DNA of 13,746 nt, from positions 1 through 13,746 of the forward strand of contig JAVYAJ010000196.1 of assembly GCA_032229885.1 (NCBI GenBank), written 5' to 3'. The translations under genes and the position numbers were made by a program. The notes below the pieces were generated by a model. It ran no database searches. It saw only the letters and a program-made list of their open reading frames with translations, and was not told where the DNA came from. This document shows positions 1 through 7,276 of the stretch, piece after piece. Origin of the DNA: Anammoximicrobium sp032229885 (lineage in GTDB: Bacteria; Planctomycetota; Planctomycetia; Pirellulales; Pirellulaceae). How positions within the stretch are numbered: position 1 is the stretch's first letter; each line of letters begins with the position of its first letter.

Positions 1-77
1 CGCTTATCGTGCTGGGACTTCTTCTGTTTCTTATGCCTGGGTTGCGGACGACGTGCAGAACGTTTATGCTTAGCCAT
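1..77 (-). CDS. Small highly basic protein, N-terminal part only (runs off left edge)
   Basis: Read leftwards from an ATG at 77, the frame stays open to the window edge and begins MAKHKRSARRPQPRHKKQ, with about half of the visible residues Lys, Arg or His. A GGGAG motif sits about 8 nt upstream of the ATG, which supports this start. The lysine codons are mostly AAG, and the local GC content is lower than in the operons further right. I do not recognise the family. Such composition fits a nucleic-acid-binding or ribosome-associated tail, but only 25 residues are visible and no fold can be assigned. It is divergent from the broken sulfotransferase gene, with about 110 bp between them. The call rests on the start context and strongly non-random composition only. 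Confidence 0.4.
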   Translation of the reverse strand, partial: MAKHKRSARRPQPRHKKQKKSQHDK

Positions 78-186
78 CCTTGGCTCTCCCGGTGGCTCTG
101 GTGTTGTTGCGAAATCACCTAACCATCGTCGAGAGCCTTGTTTTTGCCAAGATCAATTTGGCCACTTGGAGCCCAAATTCGCCTAA

Positions 187-987
187 AGTGCAGTGGTCGA
201 TCGTCACGGCGACTTTGCCTTGTCCTGGGCGAGCAGACTCCCGGGGCGCACGCTCCGCAATTATCAGCTCTACATCCCTGCCAGATCCGGGCCGCAAGAG
301 CGGCGTTTCACTCAAGCAGACCACATCCTCCGCGGAAAGGTGCGCAGCTTCTGGTCCGAGATGCAGGCCCGTTCCGGCGTCTTCCGTCGCCGTGTTGTCA
401 AGGAGGTCCGTGCAAACTTGTTCCTTGGCTATTTGGCGGCGAACTGGCCGGCGACCCGGATTTTGCTCGTGCTTCGTGACCCGACTCAGGTCATTGCGTC
501 TCAGTTGGCCAAAATCCGCGAGGGCTGAAAGTTCGATTGGAACAAGGAGGATGTGTTGTCGCAGGAGCTCCTGATGCACGATTGGCTCGCACCGTTTGAA
601 CGCGCCATCGTCCGCGCTGAGAGTCGGGTCGAGAGGCTCGCCAACAAATGGTGCATCGAGACCTATGTGGCTTGCGAAGAACTGCGCGGCCGGCAAAACG
701 CTTTGGTCATCTCCTACACAGAGCTCGCCGGGGAGATGGCGTCCTGGACGAAGGTGGCGGACTTCTTAAGCGAGTTCGGCTGGTCTACCCAAGCTTGGGA
801 GGCGGCAATCCTCGTCCCCTCATACACGGTCTCACGGCGGTCGCCAAGAACCACAGCTGATGTAACACTGGACGCCGACGGACATCGTGCGATTGCGCGG
901 ATCGTCGAGGAGTATGGGCTAACGGAGTTCTGCCGACGGCTTCAGTGCACGCACCCCGGCCCGTCCGCAAGCCGTTGTGCGACCTGA
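187..987 (+). pseudogene. Sulfotransferase-family gene, 5'-truncated and interrupted by an in-frame TGA
   Basis: One reading frame runs from just after a TAA at 184-186 to a TGA at 985-987, broken once by TGA at 526-528. The first half carries KEVRANLFLGYLAANWP and then RILLVLRDPTQVIASQ. The second is the 3'-phosphate-binding (PAPS) element of sulfotransferases, with the Arg and Ser that contact the cofactor. After the stop the same frame continues as KFDWNKEDVLSQELLMHDWL, the usual follow-on helices, and ends near EYGLTEFCRRL. The N-terminal 5'-phosphosulfate loop (a P-loop-like GxxRSGTT segment) is not found upstream in any plus frame, so the gene lacks its start as well. An intact member would transfer sulfate from PAPS to a sugar, lipid or protein. 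Family homologues often have Trp near the stop position, so TGG to TGA is the likely lesion. It converges on the HEAT lipoprotein gene, 29 bp away. Confidence 0.75.
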
Positions 988-1016
988 CCGATCCGCAGTT
1001 GCGGTTTCGATCGGTC

Positions 1017-2411
1017 CTATCGGCCGCCTGCTTCGATCCGGCGGATGGCCAACTCGGCCAGTTGTTTGACTTCCGCGTCCGAGTCCTGCAGCCGTTCGCG
1101 AAGCGGCGCCAGCGCCGGCTTGGCGGCCGGACCAAGTTTGCCCAAGACAAACACCGCCAACCGACGGATCGTCGGTTCGGTCGCGTCGAGCCGGGCGATC
1201 ACGGGCGCTACGGCAAGCGGGCCCAGCTCGACGAGCGCATCGGCCGCGCGGCGCTGCACGCTCGGTTCGGCGTCGGCCAACGCCGCGGCCAACGCCGAAG
1301 CCGCCCCAGCGGCCGCGCCTCCGAGCTTGCCCAACCGCACCGCGGCCACGCCGCGGACGGTCGGCTGGGCGTCGTGCTGGAGCGCGTGTTGCAGCACCGG
1401 CGCCGCCTGGTCGACCGTTGCGACACGACATAGGGCCACCAGACACGCCGAGCGGACGGCCGGCTGGGGATCGTCGGTCGCGACCTGGGTCAACGCGGCG
1501 ACCGCATCGCGTCCATCGGCGTCCAACGTTCCAATCAACCGAGCCGCCGCCGCACGCGTCTCGGTCGAGCCATCGCGATTGGTTAGCGCCGCGTTGAGCG
1601 CAGGCAAGGCATGTCGCACGGCCGCGCTCGGAAAGCGCTGAACCGCGGACAGGGCCATCGCGCGGACCGTCGGGTCGGGATCCGCTAGGCGACGTCCCAA
1701 TGCATCGACGGCCACCGCGTCGGATGGATCGAAGCGGTCCAGCCAATAGAACACGGCGCCGCGGCGCACGTCGGGAGCGGCGTCTTCGAGCAGTGCCCAA
1801 ATCCGCTGCGGCGCCGTCGCGGCCGCGCGGTCCAAACCCGCGGAAGCCGTCTCTCGCGCGCGCAGCTCGTCGCCGGCCAGCGCTGTCGCCCAGGCCCGTA
1901 ATTGGGCAGTCGACGCTGTCGCGTCGGCCTCGCCCATCGCCGCGCGGGGCGCGTCGGTCGGCGCGTCGGATCCACTGTCGGCCTGGGCCGTGTTTGCGAT
2001 CACAGCCGGCGCCAGTGTCTCCGTCATGCGTGCCGACGAGTCTTCCTTGGCCGGTCGCGTGGACGGGCCGTCCGCTGAAGCGGTGGCTTCTGCTGACGGA
2101 GCCGTTGCAGGCGCTGGCGTTGTGGATTCCGGGACTGCGCTGTCCGACGTCGCTGTGCCGCCAGACGATCGAGTCACCGACGGGCCGTTGCCAGATGGCG
2201 AGTCGGGCTGAGTCGGATGCGACGAACTGCACCCGACAACCAAGCCGACCCACGCACAGATGACTAGAATCACGGGGCCGCAGTGCTCGGCCGCGCATTT
2301 CGAATCGCATGACTCGCGCCGACGGGCGTCTGGCTCAACAATGCGCTCGCTCGGACGGCGACGCGCCGCAAAATCTACGATTGCTGGAAAACCCGTTGTG
2401 CGTCGCCTCAT
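1017..2411 (-). CDS. Predicted lipoprotein with C-terminal HEAT repeats
   Basis: The ATG at 2411 gives 464 residues. I chose it because a strong GGGAGG lies 7 nt upstream; the frame is open further upstream but has no such signal there. A basic leader of about 45 residues precedes a hydrophobic stretch ending in LVVGC, a lipobox with Cys61 as the lipidated residue. The n-region is unusually long, so a later start is possible. Residues 62 to about 165 are a Ser/Thr/Ala/Pro/Asp-rich linker. From about 170 to the end come tandem helical repeats of roughly 31 residues with HEAT/PBS-lyase-like signatures such as DPDPTVRAMAL, DDPQPAVRSACL, DAQPTVRGVAAVRLGKLG and DATEPTIRRLAVFVLGKLG. HEAT solenoids bind protein partners, so this is probably an envelope-anchored scaffold. 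No catalytic domain is visible. It stands alone, 197 bp downstream of ubiA on the same strand. The partner is unknown. Confidence 0.85.
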   Translation of the reverse strand: MRRRTTGFPAIVDFAARRRPSERIVEPDARRRESCDSKCAAEHCGPVILVICAWVGLVVGCSSSHPTQPDSPSGNGPSVTRSSGGTATSDSAVPESTTPAPATAPSAEATASADGPSTRPAKEDSSARMTETLAPAVIANTAQADSGSDAPTDAPRAAMGEADATASTAQLRAWATALAGDELRARETASAGLDRAAATAPQRIWALLEDAAPDVRRGAVFYWLDRFDPSDAVAVDALGRRLADPDPTVRAMALSAVQRFPSAAVRHALPALNAALTNRDGSTETRAAAARLIGTLDADGRDAVAALTQVATDDPQPAVRSACLVALCRVATVDQAAPVLQHALQHDAQPTVRGVAAVRLGKLGGAAAGAASALAAALADAEPSVQRRAADALVELGPLAVAPVIARLDATEPTIRRLAVFVLGKLGPAAKPALAPLRERLQDSDAEVKQLAELAIRRIEAGGR

Positions 2412-2418
2412 CGTCCGT

Positions 2419-2427
2419 CCCTCCCCC
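2419..2427 (-). promoter_or_regulatory. Shine-Dalgarno site that fixes the start of the HEAT lipoprotein
   Basis: On the minus strand a purine run GGGAGGG lies 7 nt before the ATG at 2411. No comparable site precedes the more upstream starts in this frame, so it decides the start codon. Confidence 0.6.
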
Positions 2428-2580
2428 TTCCGTCTCGGCCTGTCTTCCCGAACCGCAACGGTTCGAACTGTGGCGGCTCGAACATGGCACAGCCCGAACA
2501 CAGCTTGCCCGTGCTCAAGACGAAACCTCGAGGTAGCCGTGCTCTCCAAGCCGCAGAAATCCCGCGCTCTGGCGCGCGGC

Positions 2581-2603
2581 TGCCCATAAACAATCATTGG
2601 GCA
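2581..2603 (-). terminator. Small hairpin just after ubiA, weak terminator candidate
   Basis: TGCCCA (2581-2586) and TGGGCA (2598-2603) are perfect inverted arms around an 11-nt AT-rich loop, beginning 5 nt beyond the ubiA stop codon. No T-tract follows on the minus strand, so it may be an mRNA 3'-end stabiliser or chance rather than an intrinsic terminator. Confidence 0.25.
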
Positions 2604-2608
2604 ACGCG

Positions 2609-3520
2609 TTAGCCGAACAACTCGATGGCCACAATCGTCAGCAGCGCCACGCTGACAATCCAATTGACGTGGAAAAACGCCACGTTGACACGGCTCAGAT
2701 CGTCGGGTCGCACGATCGCATGTTCATACGCCAACAGCACGGCGACCCCGACGACCCCGGACCAATACACCGGACCGAACGGCAACTGGGGAGCCAGCCA
2801 CGGCAGCGCGGCGAGCGCGGCGATCATGCCCGCGTGACAGCCGGCCGCCAGCCTCAGGGCCGCTTGGACGCCGAACCGTGCGGGCACGCTATGGAGCCGA
2901 GCCGTCACGTCGAACTCCACATCCTGACAGGCGTAAATGATATCGAATCCGGCCACCCACGCCAGGACAGCCAGGCCCACCACGCCGGCCGGTGCGAGAT
3001 CGGCCGGCTCGGCCAGAACCACCTCGCCGCGCAACGCGACCCACACGCAGATCGGCGCCAACATCAACGCGGCGCCCAGCCAGAAATGGGCCAGCATCGT
3101 GAATCGTTTGGCATAGCTGTAGCCAAACAGAAACGCCAACACGGGAAGCGCCAGCGACACCGGCAGCGGATTGGGCCAAAACAGCATCGTGCCCGCGACG
3201 AACCCGGCGCTGCAGGCGATGGTGAACGCGGCTACGCCCCCGACGCTCAATACGCCCGTCGGCAGGTGTCGATTCCGCGTCCGCGGATTGGCCGCATCCA
3301 GCCGGCGATCCGCGATCCGATTCCAGGCCATGGCTGCGCTGCGGGCACAGACCATGCAGACCAAGACGCCCGCCAGGTGCCGCATCTGAAACCCCACGTG
3401 TCGGCCCCCGGGCGAAGGGACCGTCCACGCCAGCAGCGCCGCCAGCAACGCAAACGGCAATGCGAACAGCGTGTGGCTGAAGCGGATCATTTCCAGGATT
3501 CGGCGGGCGGTGGTCCACAT
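2609..3520 (-). CDS. ubiA: UbiA-family polyprenyltransferase (menaquinone pathway, MqnP-like)
   Basis: The 303-residue integral membrane prenyltransferase attaches a polyprenyl chain to an aromatic acid acceptor. Both Asp-rich magnesium-diphosphate motifs are present: NRIADRRLD at residues 67-75 and the second around DIIYACQDVEFD, 193-204. About eight hydrophobic segments are distributed as expected for the UbiA fold, starting with SHTLFALPFALLAALLAW. I chose the ATG at 3520 because the UbiA homology begins at once (RRILEMIRFSHTLFALPFA); an upstream extension in the same frame lies inside ubiX and has no family character. It lies 10 bp downstream of ubiX in the same operon. In planctomycetes, which generally use the futalosine route, the acceptor would be 1,4-dihydroxy-6-naphthoate and the enzyme would be called MqnP. 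That assignment is inference from context, and 4-hydroxybenzoate cannot be excluded from sequence alone. Confidence 0.92.
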   Translation of the reverse strand: MWTTARRILEMIRFSHTLFALPFALLAALLAWTVPSPGGRHVGFQMRHLAGVLVCMVCARSAAMAWNRIADRRLDAANPRTRNRHLPTGVLSVGGVAAFTIACSAGFVAGTMLFWPNPLPVSLALPVLAFLFGYSYAKRFTMLAHFWLGAALMLAPICVWVALRGEVVLAEPADLAPAGVVGLAVLAWVAGFDIIYACQDVEFDVTARLHSVPARFGVQAALRLAAGCHAGMIAALAALPWLAPQLPFGPVYWSGVVGVAVLLAYEHAIVRPDDLSRVNVAFFHVNWIVSVALLTIVAIELFG

Positions 3521-3530
3521 GGCACAGCGA

Positions 3531-4232
3531 TCAGCAGCCCCAGCGGGAGGACAGCGTGTGTTCGACTCCGAGTTGGTCGAGGATGCGGGCGACGATGAAA
3601 TCCACCAGGTCGACGATCGTCCGTACGCCGTGATACCAGCCGGGCATCGCCGGCAACACCACAGCACCCGCCTCGCACGCGCGCTTCATATTGTCCAGGT
3701 GAATCGACGACAGCGGGGTTTCCCGCGGAACCAGGATCAGCGTGCGCCGTTCCTTCAGATGCACGTCGGCCGCCCGCTGAATCAAATTGCCGCTTGCCCC
3801 ATGCACGACCGCGCTCAGCGTCGCGCCCGAGCACGGACAGATGACCATCCCGCCGGTGCGAAACGAACCACTGGCGATGGGCGCCATGAAATCATCGTGG
3901 CGATGGTAGACGATCCGACCGTTGCCAGACCCGGCGTCCAGCGCGCCAGCCAAGCCGTGCAACACGTCCGCGACCGCCCGTTGCAGATCCGTCGCCGTTT
4001 CGTCGCTTGCGCCGATCGGGCTTCGTGCGTCGCCGTGGCGCGTCGTCAAGTCGCCCGGTCGGAACCGGTCCGATTCGAGGCGCACGCCCAGTTCCTGCGC
4101 CAACACGGCGCGGCCAAACGCGCTGATCACCAGATGGACATCCGTCCCACTGCGGAGCAGCATCTCCAACAGGCGGAGGGGATACAACGCCCCACTGGCG
4201 CCCGTGATGGCCAAGATGATCGGATGTCTCAT
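3531..4232 (-). CDS. ubiX: UbiX-family flavin prenyltransferase
   Basis: UbiX makes prenylated FMN, the cofactor of UbiD-type decarboxylases, from FMN and a dimethylallyl phosphate. The 233 residues show the flavin-binding N-terminus ILAITGASGALY with GASGA at 11-15, the core ASGSFRTGGMVICPCSGATL at 120-139, a Lys at 160, and LVPRETPL at 168-174 whose Arg-Glu pair is conserved in the family. It is longer than the usual 190-210 residues because of an extra hydrophilic segment around 52-105 between the first and second conserved blocks. Its ATG overlaps the stop of ubiE in an ATGA, so the two are translationally coupled, and ubiA follows 10 bp after its TGA stop. The matching UbiD gene is not in the window and must lie elsewhere. 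The TGA here is clearly a true stop, since the family's C-terminus ends at this point. Confidence 0.93.
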   Translation of the reverse strand: MRHPIILAITGASGALYPLRLLEMLLRSGTDVHLVISAFGRAVLAQELGVRLESDRFRPGDLTTRHGDARSPIGASDETATDLQRAVADVLHGLAGALDAGSGNGRIVYHRHDDFMAPIASGSFRTGGMVICPCSGATLSAVVHGASGNLIQRAADVHLKERRTLILVPRETPLSSIHLDNMKRACEAGAVVLPAMPGWYHGVRTIVDLVDFIVARILDQLGVEHTLSSRWGC

Positions 4233-4966
4233 TTTCGACCTACGTACAGCGTCGCAACCCCGCCCGTAAAGCGATGCACCGTCACCGCGTTCAGTCCGGC
4301 GTCGCCCAGCCGGGCCGCGAGCGCTTCGCCCGCCGGAAACTCGCCGACACTGCTGGGCAGGTAATTGTAGGCGTCATGACGGTTCCGCGCCAGCCACTGG
4401 CCCACGCGCGGCAGGATGTGGCGAAAGTACCAGCCGTACAGTCCGCGGAACGGCTGCCACCGCGGCAGGGAGAATTCGAGCACGGCCACGCGTCCGCCGG
4501 GCCGGCACACGCGGGTCATCTCGCGCAGGCCCCGATCCGTGTCGGCCACGTTGCGCAGGCCGAACGCCACGGCGACGATCTGAAAACGGTCGTCGTCGAA
4601 CGGCAATTGCTGAGCATCCGCCTCGACGAACGTCAGGGCGTCGCCGATGCCCGCGCGCTCCTTTTTCGCGTTCCCGATCTCCAGCATCTGCGAACAGAAG
4701 TCCGCCGCGATGATCGGCACGCGGCCCCGCGTGCGCCGATAGAAGGCCAACGCCAAATCGCCCGTTCCCGTGCAGACGTCGAGGATCGGCCCGTCCGACT
4801 CGGCGCGCACGATCCGCGCCGTCCGCCACCGCCAATAGCGATCGATGTTCAGGGACAGGAGATGATTAAGGAAATCATACCGAGGGGCGATCTCGCCAAA
4901 CATCTGCTGAACGCGTTCGCCGGACTTGTCGACGGGCATGGCCGTGGGATTCCAGATTGCAGTCAC
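4229..4966 (-). CDS. ubiE: UbiE/MenG demethylmenaquinone methyltransferase
   Basis: This SAM-dependent C-methyltransferase performs the last step of menaquinone synthesis. In the 245-residue reading, the family signature VQQMFGEIAPRYDFLNHLLS lies at 19-38, the SAM-binding loop LDVCTGTGDLAL at 62-73, the acidic residue of the second motif at ADF (88-90), FGLRNVADTDRGLREM at 135-150 and the signature YNYLPSSVGEFP at 200-211. The frame starts with GTG at 4966, but an ATG at 4939 (MPVDKSGERVQQMF) would give 236 residues and fits the family equally well; neither has a good ribosome binding site. It is the first gene of the ubiE-ubiX-ubiA operon. Its leader holds a palindromic 9-bp-phased repeat, which could influence transcription or mRNA folding. 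Confidence 0.93.
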   Translation of the reverse strand: MTAIWNPTAMPVDKSGERVQQMFGEIAPRYDFLNHLLSLNIDRYWRWRTARIVRAESDGPILDVCTGTGDLALAFYRRTRGRVPIIAADFCSQMLEIGNAKKERAGIGDALTFVEADAQQLPFDDDRFQIVAVAFGLRNVADTDRGLREMTRVCRPGGRVAVLEFSLPRWQPFRGLYGWYFRHILPRVGQWLARNRHDAYNYLPSSVGEFPAGEALAARLGDAGLNAVTVHRFTGGVATLYVGRK

Positions 4967-4975
4967 CTAGAACGC

Positions 4976-5038
4976 ATAGGAACTATAGGACCTATGGGAC
5001 ATATGTATTCTATGTGTCCCATAGGTCCCATTCATCCC
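4976..5038. repeat. Seven-unit 9-bp-phased repeat forming a palindrome
   Basis: The stretch divides into seven consecutive 9-mers, each beginning with AT, for example ATAGGACCT, ATGGGACAT, ATGTGTCCC and ATAGGTCCC. The left units are of GGAC type and the right units are their GTCC-type complements, so the whole folds on itself. The arms GGACCTATGGGACA (4988-5001) and TGTCCCATAGGTCC (5015-5028) are perfect complements of 14 bp around a 13-nt loop that itself can pair partly. It sits between the CocE hydrolase and ubiE, immediately upstream of the ubiE start. Read in frame it would encode tripeptides such as I-G-P and M-G-H, but no gene begins there. I recall similar 9-bp arrays in other planctomycete genomes. 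Confidence 0.75.
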
Positions 5039-5058
5039 ACAGTGGTAGCAATTCCCCC

Positions 5059-5107
5059 AAAAAAACGATCATTAGACGCCCCGCAGAACGCGGCAGGATG
5101 CCGCGTC
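5059..5107 (-). terminator. Intrinsic terminator candidate for the CocE hydrolase gene
   Basis: Downstream of the TGA at 5126-5128 the minus strand carries a perfect 7-bp hairpin, CGCGGCA/TGCCGCG with a 3-nt loop (5089-5105). A possible outer GACGC/GCGTC pairing spans 5075-5107, and a run of seven T residues follows (5059-5065 read in complement). The run lies 9 nt beyond the outer stem, further than ideal, so this is a plausible but not textbook terminator. It would separate the hydrolase from the ubiE operon. Confidence 0.45.
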
Positions 5108-5125
5108 CACACCGGCGCGCCGCGG

Positions 5126-7015
5126 TCACTTGGGCACGACCGGCAAGACGATGTGCGAGGGGTGGTCTGCGTCGTGGTGCACCGTATTGACGGCCACGAT
5201 TTTGCGACGGTTGTTGTTCAGTGGTTCGCCCGTATTGGGGTTCACGTCAAACCGCGGGAAATTGCTGCTGGAGACGTCCACCCGGATGCGATGTCCTTTT
5301 TTGAAGACGTTCGATGTGGGGTACAGCTTGATCGTGATCGGATAGATCCGGCCCGGCTCGGCCAGCGTCTCTTTCTGGAGCGAATCGCGGAACCGCAGCC
5401 GCTGGATGCCGTCGCCGATGTTCAGGTCGAAACCGCCCGGCCAAGCCTCGCTGGAGGGGTAAACGTCCAGCAGCTTGGCGGTGAAGTCCGTGTCTACGGC
5501 CGACGTCGAGACCCACAGACGGACCTCCAATTCGCCGGTCACCTCGAGATCCTCGGCCAATGGCTCGGTCTGAAACACGAGCACGTCGTTGCGGGCCGAC
5601 AGCGGCAACGGTTCCTGGGCGTTCCAGATGTGCGGGCCACCCCGCTGGTCCCAGGCGCCTTGCAGCATGATGTCGTTGTTGGACGAGATGTTGCCGCCGA
5701 TCGTCGCCACCGGGTTCCGCGGATCGAACTCGAAGCTCGTCGCCCCGCCATCGCCGGGCGGCGTCTGATCGCTCAGCCGACCGCCGGGCGCCAAATACAG
5801 GTTCGTCGCCTGCGCCCGGGCAAGCGGCCACTCGGTCTCGTTGCGCCAAAAGCCCCCATGCGCCAGCCGCCCGTTTGTATCCTTGCTGCCGTCGCCCGTG
5901 CCCATCACAAAAATTCGCACCTTGGTGCGGAACGGATCGGCTCTGCCGACGCTGTTGTCGATCCCCTTGAGCCAGTGATCGTACCATTCGCGCCGCCAGG
6001 CCAACGGATCGGGGATCGCCGCGTCCGCTCCGAAGCTGACTTGGCCGTGCGCGGATTGCCCCTGCGCGCCGTGAATCCACGGACCCATGATCAGATAGAC
6101 CGGCCCCTTCAGAGCCCGCGTCAGCGTCACGAAGTTCGCGGTGGTGTTGCTGCCCCACGAATCATACCAGCCGCCGACTAGGTACACCGGCATGTCCTTG
6201 TACTCGTCCGCATGGTCGACCACGTTGTTTTGTCGCCAAAAGCCGTCATTGATCCCGTGTCCGAGGGCTTCGACCAGCCACTGTTCGTAGGCCGGCGCCA
6301 GGCGCAGCGGGGTCATTCCGGCGCGCAGCGGCAGGTTGTGCAGGTAGTGGATCCGGCTGTTCGCCATCTCGCCCAGCACCTCGCGCAGCCCCGCATCGCG
6401 GGCGTACTGGCTGCCGCGTCCGGCGTTCAGCATGATCCAATTCCAGAATCGCAGCTCGAAGGCTCCGCCGTTGCGCATGCTGGCATAACCCAGGTTGGAC
6501 ATGGCGTCGACCGGAATCACGGTGGTCAGGTGGGGGCTGCGCGTCATGGCCAAGGCGTGCTGGGTTCCGCCCACATACGAAGTGCCGATGGTGCCGATCT
6601 TGCCGTTGGACCAAGGCTGCTGGGCGATCCATTGGGCCGTATCGAAGCCGTCGGGACCGTCGTCCACCAGCATGTGCCAAGTGCCCTCCGAGTCGTATCG
6701 ACCGCGTGTGTCTTGGAACACGACCGCGTAGCCCCAACTGGCGAAGTAGCGGGCATCGCCGTTGCCTTTCTCGCCCGCGCCCTTGCTGTACGGGGTCCGC
6801 ATCAGGATGGTCGGCAGCCGCTCGTCCAGCACCTGGCCGTCCTGAGTGGGCAGATACACGTCAGTCGCCAGGCGCACGCCGTCTCGCATCGGCGCCATGA
6901 CATTGTGCTCCAAGCGAACCTGGTAAGTCCCGGCTTCGCCGCCGTATAGCCCCGTCGCCAGCAGCAGCAAGACAACCCAAGTCGTGACGAGTGAACGAGC
7001 AAGCTGAACAAACAT
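5126..7015 (-). CDS. Secreted CocE/NonD-family hydrolase (peptidase S15-like)
   Basis: This 629-residue alpha/beta-hydrolase belongs to the family of cocaine esterase, glutaryl-7-ACA acylase and X-Pro dipeptidyl-peptidase. Residues 1 to about 28 form a signal peptide, with a hydrophobic core TTWVVLLLLATGLYGG, so the enzyme is exported. The catalytic triad is visible: Ser146 in GTSYVGG, Asp285 in VGGWYDSWG and His315 in MGPWIHG. MRDGVRLATDVYLP near residue 43 is the usual family opening, and RTPYSKG and DTRGRYDSEG follow. The C-terminal half, from about 400, is the beta-sandwich PepX_C domain with LRVWVST-like and KGHRIRVDVSSSNFPRFDVN segments. The start at 7015 was chosen because GGAGG lies 8 nt before it; an ATG two codons upstream sits too close to that site. 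Family members hydrolyse esters or amides of varied acyl substrates, and the substrate here cannot be deduced. Confidence 0.92.
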   Translation of the reverse strand: MFVQLARSLVTTWVVLLLLATGLYGGEAGTYQVRLEHNVMAPMRDGVRLATDVYLPTQDGQVLDERLPTILMRTPYSKGAGEKGNGDARYFASWGYAVVFQDTRGRYDSEGTWHMLVDDGPDGFDTAQWIAQQPWSNGKIGTIGTSYVGGTQHALAMTRSPHLTTVIPVDAMSNLGYASMRNGGAFELRFWNWIMLNAGRGSQYARDAGLREVLGEMANSRIHYLHNLPLRAGMTPLRLAPAYEQWLVEALGHGINDGFWRQNNVVDHADEYKDMPVYLVGGWYDSWGSNTTANFVTLTRALKGPVYLIMGPWIHGAQGQSAHGQVSFGADAAIPDPLAWRREWYDHWLKGIDNSVGRADPFRTKVRIFVMGTGDGSKDTNGRLAHGGFWRNETEWPLARAQATNLYLAPGGRLSDQTPPGDGGATSFEFDPRNPVATIGGNISSNNDIMLQGAWDQRGGPHIWNAQEPLPLSARNDVLVFQTEPLAEDLEVTGELEVRLWVSTSAVDTDFTAKLLDVYPSSEAWPGGFDLNIGDGIQRLRFRDSLQKETLAEPGRIYPITIKLYPTSNVFKKGHRIRVDVSSSNFPRFDVNPNTGEPLNNNRRKIVAVNTVHHDADHPSHIVLPVVPK

Positions 7016-7021
7016 CGACAT

Positions 7022-7029
7022 CTCCTCCC
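7022..7029 (-). promoter_or_regulatory. Shine-Dalgarno site that fixes the start of the CocE hydrolase
   Basis: The minus strand reads GGGAGGAG directly before ATGTCGATG. The spacing of 8 nt to the second ATG (7015) is ideal and that to the first (7021) is too short, so the second is taken as the start. Confidence 0.6.
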
Positions 7030-7276
7030 ACAAGTCGCGGACGCAGAATCGGAGCGACGGCGAATCGACGATCAACACGCGCCCCCCCCATCCTCGCTGA
7101 AATCCCTCGGCGTCGCTCCCACGACGCAGCGGGCGGACGCTTACCAGACGCGGATTATCCGCGACGAAGAACAGCGCGTCAAGCTACGAGCGCCCGCGCG
7201 CCCAGTGCGTCCCCCTTGCGCGAGCCCAACCGTCGCGCACACCACGCCCCCCGGAAGCGCCCGCGGCCTCGCAGGG

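Noticed and set aside
919..2310. 463-codon minus-strand frame overlapping the HEAT lipoprotein
   Set aside because: It is Arg/Gly-rich and low in complexity with no repeats or motifs, while the other frame has lipobox and HEAT repeats.
2450..2464. GAACCG/CGGTTC hairpin with a 3-nt loop in the leader of the HEAT lipoprotein
   Set aside because: A six-base stem without a T-tract in GC-rich DNA is expected by chance; no regulator site or terminator role can be supported.
3521..3667. N-terminal extension of ubiA giving 352 residues
   Set aside because: The extension lies within the ubiX coding region, is Ser/Cys/Arg-rich, and has no UbiA similarity; the ATG at 3520 starts right at the family homology.
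4274..6181. Long open frame on the plus strand opposite ubiE and the CocE hydrolase
   Set aside because: It has no family resemblance, spans two genes and an intergenic repeat, and is explained by the strong third-position GC of the minus-strand genes.
7031..7276. Possible small genes between the CocE hydrolase and the DUF1559 remnant
   Set aside because: Open frames here are Arg/Pro/Ala-rich and lack ribosome binding sites; I see nothing coding in this stretch.
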